Assembly (NCBI GenBank): GCA_036365145.1
Contig: JAEOAD010000040.1
Coordinates: 16,467,501-16,531,500 of the forward strand
From: Orientallactaga sibirica
Lineage: Eukaryota > Chordata > Mammalia > Rodentia > Dipodidae
Direction: 5' to 3'
Length of the DNA: 64,000 bases
This document shows positions 33,372 to 44,868 of the stretch, in pieces. Within the stretch, counting starts at the first letter, position 1. The number at the start of each line of letters is the position of its first letter. The notes under the pieces were generated by a model that searched no databases, was not told the DNA's origin, and saw only the letters and a list, made by a program, of their open reading frames with translations. A program made the translations under genes and the position numbers.

Positions 33372-33790
33372 AGTAGGGCCCAGGGAAATAACTCTGTGGA
33401 TATAGTGCTTACAGTGCAAACCAGAGACCCTGAGCTCAGATCCCTGGAACCCAGCTGGACACTGTGGTTAGCGTCTGAAATCCCACTGCACCTAAGCTGA
33501 GCAGGGAGGCAGAGATGGTATACTTTGCAGGAAGCTTGTGGGGACAGCTAGCCTGACAAATGCACAATGAGAACCCCTGCCTCAAAACAAAACGGAAAGC
33601 CGGCATGGTGGCGCACACTTTTAATCCCAGCACTTGAGGGGCAGAGGCAGGAGGAGTACTGTGAGTTCAAGGCCAGCCTGGTGAGAATCCGCATCCAAAG
33701 TTGTCCTCTGACTATGGCACATGTGCGCACACACTCACATCCATGAACATATCATACACGAATGTGTCATACATGCACACACACCACTGA
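33372..33790 (+). mobile_element. B3-type SINE containing a B1 piece
   Basis: tRNA-like head 'gcccagggaaataactctgt', B1-like segment 33598-33681 (GCCGGCATGGTGGCGCACAC), then 'gttgtcctctgactatggca' and CA-rich end. Confidence 0.65.
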
Positions 33791-34111
33791 GCACTGAAAA
33801 CAAAACTACTCCAGGAGTGTGATTTTCATAGAACTCACATCTCTGCAGGTTGACAAAACCTTCATCACAGCCACTAACTCAGTGCCTTTGTAACCTTTGG
33901 GTGGAAGGGCTTTGTGCCCATGATTTTGGCTTGCAACAGAAGCTCAGTGAAACAGTCCCAGACTTGAATAGAAAGGCGGTCGTTTGCGTTGGAGCAGTTC
34001 TGTGGAAGAGACCTGAGCATGTCTCCCAGGAAGGGGCAGCGTGCTGGTCCATGCCCATCCTCCACTCAAGAGAGGAATCTGAACACGGGAACATGTGATT
34101 TTATGGGACCA
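33791..34111. other. Intergenic sequence, nothing identified
   Basis: No recognised feature. Confidence 0.4.
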
Positions 34112-34119
34112 ATGATTCT

Positions 34120-34515
34120 CACTATTTTATTTTATTTATTTGAGAGAGAGAGAGAGGAAGAGGCAGATAGAGAGAAAGAGAGAATGGAGCCAGGCGTGGT
34201 GGCGCACGCCTTTAATCCCAGCACTCGGGAGGCAGAGGTAGGAGGATCGCCGAGAGTCCGAGGTCACCCTGAGACTACATAGTTAATTCCAGGTCAGCCT
34301 GGACCAGAGTGAGACCCTACCTTGCAAAACCAAAAAAAAAAAAAAAAAAGAGAGAGAGAGAGAGAATGGGCACGCCGGGGCCTCCAGCCACTGCAAACGA
34401 ACTCCAGACACATGTGTCCCCTTGTGCATCTGGCTTAAGTGGGTCATGGGGAATAGAACTGAGGCCCTTTGACTTTGCAGGCAAGCGCCTTAACTGCTAA
34501 GCCATTTCCCCAGCC
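34120..34515 (-). mobile_element. B2-like SINE split by a B1
   Basis: Reverse B2-like tail at 34120-34187 and body at 34350-34515, interrupted by the B1 at 34188-34349. Confidence 0.88.
34188..34349 (+). mobile_element. B1 SINE nested in the B2-like SINE
   Basis: Complete B1 and poly(A) with GAGAGAATGG on both sides. Confidence 0.9.
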
Positions 34516-34532
34516 CAATACTCAACTATTTT

Positions 34533-34771
34533 TTTTAAAAAATTTCTTTCCTTTTTTTTCCTTTCGCTCTCTTTTTCTTTCTTTATTCAATATATAGACA
34601 GAGAAAGAGACAAATAGAGAATAGGCACTCCAGGACCTCCAATCTCTGCAAACAAAATCCAGATGCAGGGGCAATCTTGTGCATCTGGCTTACATGGGTA
34701 CTGGGGAATTAAACTTGGGTCCTTAGGCTTCACAGACAAGCACCTTAACCACTAAGGCATCTCTCAAGCCC
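34533..34771 (-). mobile_element. B2-like SINE
   Basis: Diverged reverse copy between ACTCAACTATTTT at 34520 and 34773. Confidence 0.85.
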
Positions 34772-34786
34772 ACACTCAACTATTTT

Positions 34787-34947
34787 AAATATTTTTTATT
34801 TTTCTTATTTTGAGATAGGGTCTCACTGTAGCCCAGTCTGAACTGGAACTCACTCTGTAGTCGCAGGCTGGCCTTGAAGTCACAGCAATCCTCCTACATC
34901 TGCCTCTCGAGTACTGGGATCAAAGGTGTGCACCACTACGCCTCACA
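34787..34947 (-). mobile_element. B1 SINE
   Basis: 'gagatagggtctcactgtag' to 'gtgtgcaccactacgcctca'. Confidence 0.85.
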
Positions 34948-34948
34948 T

Positions 34949-35110
34949 TTATTTTTAGTTGCAATAGAGAGAGAATGGGCATGCGGAAAAGGGACTCCAG
35001 ACACATAAGCCACTTTGAGCATCTAGCTTTGGTGGGCCCTGGGGACTTGAACCTGGGCCATCAGGCTTTGCCAGCAAAGCCTTTACTCCCTGAGCCCTCT
35101 CCCTAGCACC
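34949..35110 (-). mobile_element. B2-like SINE, deleted inside
   Basis: Body partly lost between 'gagagagaatgggcatgcgg' and 'ggactccagacacataagcc'. Confidence 0.75.
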
Positions 35111-35134
35111 GACACTCAACTATTTTAAAGACAA

Positions 35135-35458
35135 GACACTACTCAGTTGAATGGCATATCTGCGGAGGTCAGAGGACAATCTTGGGGTTGGCCTCACCTT
35201 TCAGCTCATTTGAGACAGTCTCCTATTATTCGCCACTGCACACACCAGGCTAATTGGCCTAGTGGGCAAGCTGGCCCAGGCATTTGTGGGACTTCTCCCA
35301 TCTCTACCCTTCCCCCATCTCACTATAGGTTTGCTGGAATTCCAGACACTCACATTACTGCATCCAGCTTTTATGTGGATTCTGGGGAATCCAGGCTCAG
35401 ATTGTCACACTTTTGCAGCAAGCACTTTTATCCACAGAGCCATCTCCCCAGCTCTTCC
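35135..35458 (-). mobile_element. B3-type SINE
   Basis: Reverse order 'ggaggtcagaggacaatctt', 'gcttttatgtggattctggg' and 'gagccatctccccagctc'. Confidence 0.7.
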
Positions 35459-35997
35459 TTCTGGGTTCTTAATTAAGCTCTTCTGAAAATTTCCCAACCC
35501 TGCTGCACCAGACCAAGGGGAGAGGTTTATCTGTTCTAATAAGTTGGTTAAGGGAAGCGAAATGCCAGATTAGGTTTCAAGGGGAAGGAGGAAGGAAAGT
35601 CAGTATGCAGCTGGCCCAGCTGGAAAGTCCTGGAAGAAGCTATGGCAAGGTTGTGGGCAGATGGAAGGAATCGGGCAAAGTGATTGGAAGAAAAGAAAAA
35701 AAAAAAAAAAAACCTCTCCTCGCCCTCTTCTCAAGGGCACACACAAGCCTGGAATAAATAATTAACCTTGCAAACTTTAACAGGTAAGGACTGTTAATCC
35801 TTTCCTCCCACCGCTCTGTTGGAGCTGGTACCAGATTGCAAAGGAAATTCTCTGAAGCTGGCAAGCCAATAAAATAGTTACTTAATTCATGGGAAAATTA
35901 ACATTTATTCAGCTCAACCATCCAGGACATGGCCTCAGTGTGACCAAGTCTCCCCTTCTTCCAGGGAGAGGTGAGAGTGGTAACAGACTGAAATCTG
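35459..35997. other. Intergenic sequence, nothing identified
   Basis: A poly(A) run lies at 35691-35712. No gene seen. Confidence 0.4.
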
Positions 35998-36066
35998 ACT
36001 GGGGGAGTTCAGTAGTAGAAGACTTACCTAGCAGGCTTAAGGCCCTTGATTCAACCACAGCACCAA
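35998..36066 (+). mobile_element. ID-type SINE, diverged
   Basis: 'gggggagttcagtagtagaa', 'cttacctagcaggcttaagg', 'ttgattcaaccacagcacc'. Confidence 0.55.
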
Positions 36067-36089
36067 AATAATAATATCTATTAATATAA

Positions 36090-36232
36090 ATGAGTGAGTG
36101 AATGAATGAATGAATGAATGAAGAAAGAAACAAAGAAGAAAGAAAAAGAAACAAAAGAGAATGAAGAAAGAGAAACAAAAAAGAAAGGAGAAAGAAAGAA
36201 AAAGAAGAAAAAGAAAGAAAGCAAGCAAGCAA
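36090..36232. repeat. (GAAT)n then polypurine (GAAA)n tract
   Basis: GAATGAATGAATG at about 36098-36121 followed by about 110 almost pure purine bases. Confidence 0.9.
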
Positions 36233-36756
36233 GCTGAAAACCAAACAGGAAGCAGAAAGGCATAAGGAGCCTGTGATTAATCTACAAGAACCACGTGGCA
36301 GGCGCAGTACTTTGTAGGAGTGGCCCTGGCCTTCAAGGTTCAGACCCCAAATCCTACCACGAGGAGTGGGAGTGGGGAGCATGTGCCACGGGTCTAGCTG
36401 TCCGTGTTTGGCTGATGGATGGAACTGTGTAGAACACATCACATCCACAGGACAGTGAAGCATTAATCCGTGGAAGGGCCGGGAATGAAAATCAGTCTCG
36501 TGCAATGGAGCAGAAGTTTCTTGTGGACACGCTGACTTGGTGTTTCCCTTCCTCTCGCGCCTGATCCCTCTCCTTCCTTGCCTCATTCATAAAATCCAAG
36601 ATGCCCAATAGGGCTTGTGCTATAGATAGGATTGGGAAACTCGTCATAGGCAGTAAGAAGGCGGGGCAAGGGGGGACCGGATGTCAGGTTTACCTGGAGC
36701 ACAGTAGGGCCACTTATGTTTCCTGAGTGAAGGAGTGATGAGTTTGAGCAAGAATA
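36233..36756. other. Intergenic sequence, nothing identified
   Basis: No recognised feature. Confidence 0.4.
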
Positions 36757-37027
36757 GCAGAGAAATTGCCTTGGGTTGTTTGGGTTATTATAACAAAATA
36801 TCTAAGACAGAGTGACGTAGAAACAATAAAACATCACTCACGGTTCTGGAGGCTAGGCAGTCTCGGGTCAAGATTCTGGCAGATGTTGTATTTGCTGGAT
36901 CTCTGTTTTGTAGATATGACACCTTCTGTGTGTCTTCACAATGCTGAAAGGCATTGATCCCACTCAGGAGAGGACAACTCTGACTTAAACACCTCCCCAG
37001 TGCCCCACCTATTAATTATATCACAAT
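36757..37027 (-). mobile_element. MaLR (MLT/MST-like) LTR, split
   Basis: 'gggttattataacaaaatat' and 'actcacggttctggaggcta' are the reverse of an old MaLR LTR. It resumes after the SINE, about 37272-37330. Confidence 0.55.
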
Positions 37028-37258
37028 GGGGGGCTGGAGAGATGGCTTAGCAGATAAGCGCTTGCCTGTGAAGCCTAAGGACCCTGGTTCAAGGCTCAAT
37101 TCCCCAGGACCCACGTAAGCCAGATGCAAAAGGTGGCGCATGCATCTGGAGTTTGTTTGCAGTGGCTGGAGGCCCTGGCGCACCCATTCTCTCTCTATCT
37201 GCCTCTTTCTCTCTCTGTTGGTCTGTTGCTCTCAAATAAATAAATAAACATAAGTAAA
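37028..37258 (+). mobile_element. B2-like SINE in the MaLR LTR
   Basis: Complete element between TATATCACAATGGGG (about 37017) and TATATCACATTGGG (about 37262). Confidence 0.9.
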
Positions 37259-37339
37259 AAGTATATCACATTGGGATTAATTTTCATCATAGGAATGTGG
37301 GCAGGACAGACATCCGGAGCACCGCAGACATGGGTGGTA

Positions 37340-37455
37340 CAGTGTCAATATGGAACACTCTAAGCTGGGTGCTTCCTGGATAACGTACATCATCTTATGT
37401 AACACTCACAGCAGCCAGATGGGGTAGGTACTGACCCCTTTCCCATTCTACGGAT
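37340..37455 (+). mobile_element. MIR fragment
   Basis: 'cgtacatcatcttatgtaac', 'gatggggtaggtact' and 'cccattctacggatgtgtaa'. Confidence 0.55.
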
Positions 37456-37540
37456 GTGTAAGTTATAATGGTAATAGAATGCTGGTAAGAATTTGATAGG
37501 CACCCTGGGAAATGAAGCAATTCTGACTAACAGTGCTGCT

Positions 37541-37719
37541 AATTTTGTGTGTGTGTGTGTGTGGCAGGGTGGTATTTTACATGCTCGCCTGTGGTGTGGA
37601 GCACTCACAGTGGCTTGGGTGGAATGATGGGTGTTCAACTTGTGTGTGGGGGGAGAGGGTGTTACCTCACACGCTCACCTACAGTGATTTGGGTGGACGG
37701 TTAGGTGTCCAGCCCCATT
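37541..37719. repeat. Diverged tandem duplication with a GT run
   Basis: A GT run, then 'acatgctcgcctgtg … cagtggcttgggtgga' (about 37577-37622). It is repeated as 'cacacgctcacctacagtg … atttgggtgga' (about 37667-37695), again after a short GT run. Confidence 0.5.
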
Positions 37720-37729
37720 GCTTTTCTGC

Positions 37730-37960
37730 CTGGTCCTGGTTTTTGAGCCAGAGTCCCTTCGCTGATTCTGGAGCTTGTGAGGTGCCATTGAGTCTCAGTT
37801 CTCTGGTCCCCTATAGAACTGGGGTTAGAGGCATCCATGGCCATGTCCAGCTGTGTACATGGCATCTGGAGATTTGAACTCTGAGGGTCTCAGCCCCACT
37901 CAGGTCTTGATGCTTAACGCAGAAAGCACACTTGGACCACTGAGTCATCTCTCCAGCCCT
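37730..37960 (-). mobile_element. Degenerate composite SINE
   Basis: Ends 'gagtcatctctccagccct' and contains 'tggagatttgaactctgagg', like reverse B3/B4 elements. Confidence 0.45.
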
Positions 37961-37972
37961 GGTGTTGCGGTT

Positions 37973-38296
37973 GCCTTCTCGTTACTGGCTCAAAGCACCC
38001 AGCCAAAAACAGATTGTAGAAAGAAAGGGTTTATTTTGGCTTACAGACCCAAAGGGAAACTCCATGATGGCAGGGGAAAATGTGGCACGTGCAGAGGTTG
38101 GACAGCACCTCCTGGCGGACAACCGCAACAGGACAGTGTGCCAAACACCAGCAAGGGGAAGCTGGCTATAACACCCACAAGCCCACCCCCAACCACACAC
38201 CTCCTCCAGCAAGGCTCCAGTTTCCAAATTGCTATCAGCTTGGAGCCAAGCACACAAAACCCATGAATATATGGGGGACACCTGATTCAAACCCAT
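37973..38296 (-). mobile_element. Solo LTR, MaLR (MT/ORR1-like) type
   Basis: Reverse form of the 13974 element: starts TGTTGCGGTTGCC, has 'gggtttattttggcttacag', and ends 'gacacctgattcaaaccca'. Confidence 0.75.
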
Positions 38297-38857
38297 CCCA
38301 CCTGTGTTGATAATTTCCATGGTGAGGATATCAGTGCTATGATCTGTCAGGTGAGATACTTCTGTGCAGGTATTGTAATCAGGTGTGACACGGGGACGAG
38401 CCTTTCGGCCTGAATGGAGGGGATAACAGTATGAGTAGAAAGGTCCATGAGTAGAAGGAAAGAACTTGTAGAAAATGTGCTATCAGCCAGTAGGTGAGGA
38501 ACAGGAGAGTTTAAAGGGGAGATCTATGGGCTGAAGCTTTTATTGAAGGCCAAGGAACTGCCTGGTGTGTTCCAAGGTGGGGCTAGATTGGTTAATATGT
38601 TTTGATAAGCAAAGCTAAGCTTGGAAAGTCAGGAGTTCAACTGAACTCATGGAGCTAAGGACAGTCAGCTGGCCCAGCACAATAGGCTGTAAGACATGAG
38701 AGACCAAGAACTGGATAGACTGTCCCAAGCCATGCAGATCAGGGGGACCAGCCAGAGACAGGACAAGGAGATGGGTATGGGACAGCATGCAAATCAAAGT
38801 GAGTGATGGCAGTCACCACTGTGGTGGGGACAGCCAGCTCTGGTTCCTGTCTGCTCA
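38297..38857. other. Intergenic sequence, nothing identified
   Basis: No recognised feature. Confidence 0.4.
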
Positions 38858-38982
38858 GGTAAGTGACTTCCCCAAAGCACCTCCCTGCACATTAGGGGCA
38901 GAACCAGGGCCCAGGGCCCAAACTGAGAGCTTATCTCCAACCCACTTTGTTCTTCTCCTCCCCCTCCTCCTTCTTCTTTTTC

Positions 38983-39253
38983 TTGAGGCAAGCCCAACAG
39001 ACTGGCCTTTTTTTTTTTTTTAATGTGAGAGAGGGAGAGAGAAAGAGAGAGAGGGAAGGACGGAGAGAATTGGCATACCAGGGCCTCCAGCCACTAAAAT
39101 TGAACTCCAGAGGCATGTGCCCCCTTGTGCGCATGTGCAACAGTGTACGCTTGCAGCACTGTGCGTCTGGCTTACATGGGACCTGGAGAGTCGACGTGAG
39201 TCCTTTAGGCTTTGCAGGCAAGTGCCTTAACTGCTAAGCCAACTCTCCAGCTG
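38983..39253 (-). mobile_element. B2-like SINE, tail-bearing subfamily
   Basis: Reverse copy with extension 'gaggcaagcccaacagactg' at its 3' side (38985-39004). Confidence 0.85.
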
Positions 39254-40782
39254 CCAACCCACCTTCTTAACCATGCATTCTAGCACCCAAGATGTTAAAA
39301 CAGTTCCCCTGGGTGAAGTTGCTATGGAAAGGGAAGGGTAAAGGGGTTTGGCTTGGGGTGGAGTCAGAAGGTTTTTTTTGTTGGTTTTCTTCTTCTTTTT
39401 TTAATAGAAAGGCTCTAGAGGACAAATACTTTTCATTTTTCTCACCCCAGCAATCTGAAGGCTCACAGTTCAAAGGTCAATGGCCAATTATCCAGCTGCC
39501 AAAAGGAAATAGCAGCTCTGAGCACAGCAGGAGACAAAAACTCTTCCTGCAGGAGGCTGCCTGGGGACCAGTCCGAGTCCTGACAGGAAGAACGGGAAGG
39601 ACCTTCGGGTCATTCATGGAATTCCACCTAAGCCATGGACAGCAGGGGACCGTATGACATCTCGACATTATGGGGTGAGGTAATCAAGCCAATTCTAGAA
39701 GACTTCCAAAGCCAAACACAGTGGGGTGGTAGGAGCATTGAGGTAATTTCTAGATCCTTCCACAGGCTTGACATGACTGGAGCCTAAGTGTCATACAACA
39801 CATGACAGTCAGCTGTGGATTGGACACTAGTCACAGCCCTGACCACTGGCATGGCTGACCTTGGGTCTGATCTTGTTTTTGTTATTTAGAATGCAAAAGT
39901 ACTGGACTAAATTGTTGACCAAAAAAATTCCTTCTCGCTTTAAAAGGCCGTGATCCTGTGACCGTTCCGTAGTTTCATTTTCTAAGTAAGTGATAAGCTT
40001 CAAGCAGAAGTGGAGGAAGTGAAACTAACTTGAAATAAAATATTAGTAACAAGCACTGCTTACACGGTGCTCATTAGTGCTAGACTCTGCTCTAAGTGTG
40101 ATCTATGCACAGTGGAGATGAGGGCCCGATCTGAGTGAGTCTAAATTGTACTGTGCCTTGCCCTGAGAAACTCCATTTTATAAGGCAGCAGTGTGCTCCA
40201 TTTTGAGTGCAAATGCCAGGGTGGAATGACTCGGTAATCTTGTTTGTGCAAGTAGACAACAACCATCTGTCCAACACAAGCCAGGAAGCATAGACTGATA
40301 AATAACTGATTTATGCAAATAAAATATTACCACCTATGAGCCTATCAGATTAAATCATGAATGTAACAAAATTATATCAGAAAAAAATAGGCCTCTGCTT
40401 ACCAGAGCAACAAATGTCACAAAAACTTCAGCTGTGACTAGAAAAGGAGGGACAACCCAAGCAGATGTGACACAAACACTGACCATCATCCTGGAAAATT
40501 GTCACAGTAAAGCATCTCTGCCTATGTCCCCAAGGTCTAGCCCAAGTACAGTTTCTCCTGCTTGTGACGTGCAGCCCACTTCAAAGTGATGCTTGAAATG
40601 TCCTTCCTGCCACCCACACCTGCATTTGACCACCGTGCCCTTTCAGAGACTTTGTGTCTGTATCAGCTCGCCGCCTCCATCTTTAATGCAGCCTTGTTAA
40701 GTCTTTCTTATTCTGTAATCTACATACATGAGTGTGTGAACTGTAATGTGTAATGTGTGAGACCTGAGAGAGAATAAGATTG
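39254..40782. other. Longest stretch without recognised repeats
   Basis: About 1.5 kb, with at most a MIR-like scrap near 40050-40110. Open frames, for example 39292-39657, carry low-complexity runs and no domain. Confidence 0.4.
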
Positions 40783-40930
40783 GAGCCAGGTGTGGTGGTG
40801 CACACCTTGAATCCCAGCACTTGGGAGACAGAGGTAGGAGGATCGCCATGAGTTGGAGGCCAGCCTGAAACTATATAGGGAATTCCAGGTCAGCCTGGGC
40901 TAGAGTGAGATCCTACCTTGGGGAAAAAAA
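40783..40930 (+). mobile_element. B1 SINE
   Basis: GAGCCAGGTGTGGTGGTGCA to 'gatcctaccttggggaaaa', AAGATTGG on both sides. Confidence 0.87.
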
Positions 40931-41079
40931 AGATTGGCATGAAAGAATCCTGGTTGCCAATGGCCATGCCTGCCAGGAGGAGTCAGTTGTACTTGGGGAA
41001 TTGAAGCCAAAAAAGCTGACATCACTTGTGAATTTATTGCTACTCGATACAACTGATGCTGTTGAAAACACAAACATTT

Positions 41080-41268
41080 ATGTGTTTCATTTGTTTCTTT
41101 CTTTCTTTGCAAGGAGAGAGAATATAGGCCCACCAGGTCTCTTGCCAATGCAAACGGACTCCAAATGCATGCACCACTTTGTGCATCTGGTTTTACTGGG
41201 AAGTTGAACCCAGGCCAAATCAGGTTTTGCAAGCAAATCTCTTTAACCACTGAACCATCTCTCCAGGC
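41080..41268 (-). mobile_element. B2-like SINE
   Basis: Diverged reverse copy, 'gaaccatctctccaggc' head. Confidence 0.8.
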
Positions 41269-41329
41269 AACCATTTACCTTTCTAATGTAGCTCACTCAT
41301 GACACATACTTTGAATTGTCCAATCTTTT

Positions 41330-41487
41330 TTTTAAGATTTCTTTTTATTTATTTATTTACTTATTGAAAAGAGAGGGGAAGAGAGAGAGAGTGGGCACAC
41401 CAGGGCCTCCAGCCACTGCAAAAGAACTCCAGACGCATGCGCCACCTGGTACATCTTGGCTTACACGGGACCTGGAGAATCGAACCG
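41330..41487 (-). mobile_element. B2-like SINE lacking its head
   Basis: Reverse tail and body to 'ggagaatcgaaccgg'; the tRNA head is absent. Confidence 0.8.
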
Positions 41488-41565
41488 GCAGAAGTCCTGC
41501 TTTCCCTGTATGGAGAGTTAACTATTTACCTTGCAACCTGGGCATTCTGACAGGCTCAACTGTGG

Positions 41566-41759
41566 AGGCTGGGGAGATTGCCCAGTGGTGAAAGATGCTT
41601 GCTTGCAAAGCCTCCCTGCCTGGGTTCGATTCCCCAGGACCCACATAAAGCCAGATGCACAAAGTGGCACATGTATCTGGAGTTCATTGGCACCAGCAAA
41701 AAGGCCCTGGTGTGCCCATATTTTCTCTCTTTCTCCCTCTCTCTCAAGTAAGTAAGTAA

Positions 41760-41760
<1 letters not shown>
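41566..41760 (+). mobile_element. B2-like SINE
   Basis: 'aggctggggagattgcccag' to AAGTAAGTAAGTAAA, running straight into a GT repeat. Confidence 0.85.

Positions 41761-41803
<43 letters not shown>
41761..41803. repeat. (TG)21 microsatellite
   Basis: Uninterrupted run that grew at the tail of the SINE. Confidence 0.97.
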
Positions 41804-41804
<1 letters not shown>

Positions 41805-41871
41805 TATGAATTTGCAGATTATTATGGAAGCTCATCACTAATGAATTTTTCTCTTTAAGAACAAGCTCATA

Positions 41872-42052
41872 GGCTGGGTGTGGTGGCGCACGCCTTTAAT
41901 CCCAGCACTGGGGAGGCAGAGGTAGGAGGATTGCTGTGAGTTAGAGGCCACCCTGAGACTACATAGTGAATTCCAGGTCAGCCTGAGCTAGAGTGAGACC
42001 CTACCTCGAAAAACAAAACAAAACAAAACAAAACAACAACAACAACAACAAA
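41872..42052 (+). mobile_element. B1 SINE
   Basis: Complete, with (AAAAC)n(AAC)n tail, between AAGAACAAGCTCAT and AAGAACAAACTCAT. Confidence 0.93.
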
Positions 42053-42066
42053 AAGAACAAACTCAT

Positions 42067-42862
42067 AATAAAACCAACCAAGAGAAAATAATTCAAAAGC
42101 AAGCAGGTAAGTTCAAGAACAGATCAAAGCATATCAAGGGTAAATTCCTGGATACAGGCTGGACATGGGTGGTGCAGACAGCAGTGAGTTTTCATTAAAA
42201 GCCTTTTGTACGTCACTCAGTGCATGGAACCAAATTCACATTATCATGATAGAAAGATTTTCAAGTTATGGGAGGGGCAGAAAGTCATGTTCATCTCTAA
42301 ATCATGAGTAACTAGGGACTCGGTAGGTCGCTGCTGCTCTCGGGAGATGCAGTGTTGGCCATTCAGTGAGGCAAGCACCTTCAGGGTAGACTCCCGCGTT
42401 AATGCACCTCCAAAACCTCCTGTGATTCATCTGGAACTAAAACGTAATGACGCAAGCTGAGCAGGTCCAGAAGCATTCCTGTCCATCACTTTAATTCCCG
42501 TGACCTTAAACCGAGCATGCTCAGGAATGGACCAACCCCTGTACGTGTGGGTTTCCTAATAAAATCCCCAGGCCTCCTCTGTTGGAGGATGGCATTGTTT
42601 TTGGAAATGACTCCCGGGCTCCGCTTGCCTGCTGTGGGTAGTAAATCTTTCCCCAAGCCTTTTGCTCATTGACTGTGTTTATTTCAATTTTGCACTCACC
42701 AAGATGTGAATCCACCGTGTTCGGCAGAAACAGCATTAGCACAACAGAACCCAAATTGAGACAATTTCAGTCCATTGAGACAGTTTGAGTCAGTGTCCAT
42801 CCAAGAAACAGATATTATAAGTCAAGGAAGGGCTGGATTTTGTAAACTTGGCCGTTTTAAGC
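42067..42862. other. Intergenic sequence, nothing identified
   Basis: About 800 bases. The part near 42440-42770 has an AATAAAATCCC motif and could be an unrecognised LTR, but this is not demonstrated. Confidence 0.35.
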
Positions 42863-43264
42863 CTTAAAAATATTTTATTTATTGCCGGGTATGGTGGCGC
42901 ACGCCTTTAATCCCAGCACTTGGGAGGCAGAGGTAGGAGGATTGCCATGAGTTCGAGGCCATCCTGAGACTACAGAGTGAATTCCAGGTCAGCCTGGGCT
43001 TGAGTGAGACCCTACCTCGAAAAACCAAAAAATATATATATATATTATTTATTTATTTATTCATTTATTTAAGAGAGAGAGAGAGAGTAGGAGGGAGGGA
43101 GGGAGGAAGAAAAAAAGGCAGGTAGAGAGAGAATGGGCATGCCAGGGCCTCCAGCCACTGCAAACAAACTCCAGACACATGCACCACCTTGTGCATCTGG
43201 CTTGCATAGGTGTCCTTAGGCTTCGCAGGCAAGTGCCTTAACGGGTATGCCATCTCTCCAGCCT
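42863..43264 (-). mobile_element. B2-like SINE split by a B1
   Basis: Reverse tail at 42863-42882 and body from about 43035 to 'ccatctctccagcct' at 43264. Confidence 0.88.
42883..43034 (+). mobile_element. B1 SINE nested in the B2-like SINE
   Basis: GCCGGGTATGGTGGCGCACG to 'cctcgaaaaaccaaaaa', then (AT)n. Confidence 0.92.
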
Positions 43265-43287
43265 AGCCTTTTCTTTTTTTAATCTTT

Positions 43288-43440
43288 TTTTTTTTTGGTT
43301 TTTCAAGGTAGGGTTTCATTCTAGCCCAGGCTGACCTGGAATTCACTATGTAGTCTCAGGGTGGCCTTGAACTCCTGGCAATCCTCCTACCTCTGCCTCC
43401 CGGAGTGCTGGGATTAAAGGCGTGCACCAGCACGCCTGGC
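43288..43440 (-). mobile_element. B1 SINE
   Basis: Complete reverse copy. TTCTTTTTTTAATC flanks both sides. Confidence 0.92.
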
Positions 43441-43508
43441 TTCTTTTTCTTTTTTTAATCAATTTGATAATTGGGAAAAAATTGGACTTGGTTGTGGTAC
43501 CAATCAGC

Positions 43509-43513
43509 AAAAA

Positions 43514-43553
<40 letters not shown>

Positions 43554-43556
43554 AAA
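43509..43556. repeat. (AAAT)n microsatellite
   Basis: Eleven or so AAAT units. Confidence 0.97.
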
Positions 43557-44244
43557 GATTAGTAGTCATATAAGTAAATTGCATGAGAGGAACCCTTCGT
43601 ATCAGGATTTACATGTTGAGATCACTCCCGGGCAAGTAGGAACATTGCAGTGTTTATAAGAATCCATGCCGGCTTCCTTCAGGCTTTATTCCAGCAAACA
43701 AATGCTTGGCAATCTGCTGACACCCTACTGTTCCCTGGTTTGGAAGCAGACCGTTCCCAGACAGCCTGGCACCCCAAGCCGTCTGAGCCAGGCCAAGGTT
43801 CTGGCTATCTTCTCACACAGTACTTTCCAGTCAGCATTTCTAGAAACACAGGTTCACAGAAAACAGTGAGTCAAAACGATAGGAGATGGGAATATTTTCA
43901 GTGGTGGCAAATTCTCTGGAGAACCATTCAGTTTCTTAGAACTTAATTTGCAGAAATCACCAGCTTTCGCTCACAGTAAGATGAAGTCATGTGAACCTTT
44001 GCGGATGTGGAATTTTCTTAATGCCCTGCATGGGGAAAAGAAGTATCTGAATATAGATCATTTGTTCCCATGTTGCCACACTGTCTCAGTGCCTCATGAG
44101 AGAAACAAAAGTCAACAGCATACATCCACTTAATGTCATGTATGTAAGTAAACAGAACGATAGAAACTAAGAAAAAATTCACAAAAAAGAACCCAAACAG
44201 GGGCTGCCTCAGAAGAAACCCTGATGTTACAAAATCTCCTTTCT
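43557..44244. other. Intergenic sequence, nothing identified
   Basis: No recognised feature in about 690 bases. Confidence 0.4.
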
Positions 44245-44503
44245 TGGCCTGTAGAGATGGCTTAGCGGTTAAGTCGCCTGCCTGTGAAGCCTAAGAACTC
44301 TTGTTCAAACCTCCAGGTCCCACGTATAGCCAGATGCAAAAGTGACGCAAGCACGCCATGTCACACATGCGCACAATGAGGCACACGCATCTGGAGTTTG
44401 TTCACAGCAGCCAAAAAGGCCCTGGAACACCCATTCTCTAACTCTTCCTCTCTCTCTCTCTCTGTCTCTCTCAAATTAAAAAAAAAAAAAACAAAAAAAA
44501 AAA
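44245..44503 (+). mobile_element. B2-like SINE, extended variant
   Basis: 'ggcctgtagagatggcttag' head, long middle, poly(A) tail, CTCCTTTCTT on both sides. Confidence 0.87.
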
Positions 44504-44564
44504 ACTCCTTTCTTCTCAGATGTATTATGGTCTTAAACAGCAACAGTGCTTTTCAAAGAGAGGG

Positions 44565-44868
44565 CTTGCTACCATTTGATTTGGAGCGTCTCCCCAAAGC
44601 CCACATGTCAAAGACTTGGTGCCTGGCCCATGATACCACTGGCAGGTGGTGACACTTTTGAGAGTTGGGTCCTAGGAAAAGACCTTAGGTCACTAGGGGC
44701 TTAACTCTGCTGCATTGCCCACTGTCATATACCCCTCTCCACAAGCCCCAAAGCAGCAAAGCCAGCAGGTCATAGACCGACAGCTCTGAAAGCATATGGC
44801 AAACGAACCTTTTTTCTTTTTAAGTTGCTCACCTCAGGTGTTTGTTACAGTAAAGGAAAGCTGACTGC
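44565..44868 (+). mobile_element. MaLR-type LTR
   Basis: 'gagcgtctccccaaagccca', 'ggtgacacttttgagagttg' and a U5-like 'tgtttgttacagtaaagga'. Confidence 0.55.

Noticed and set aside
35909..36586. 225-codon minus-strand open frame
   Set aside because: Its long Phe/Leu/Ser stretch is the translation of the reverse of the GAAA-rich polypurine tract; the rest shows no domain.
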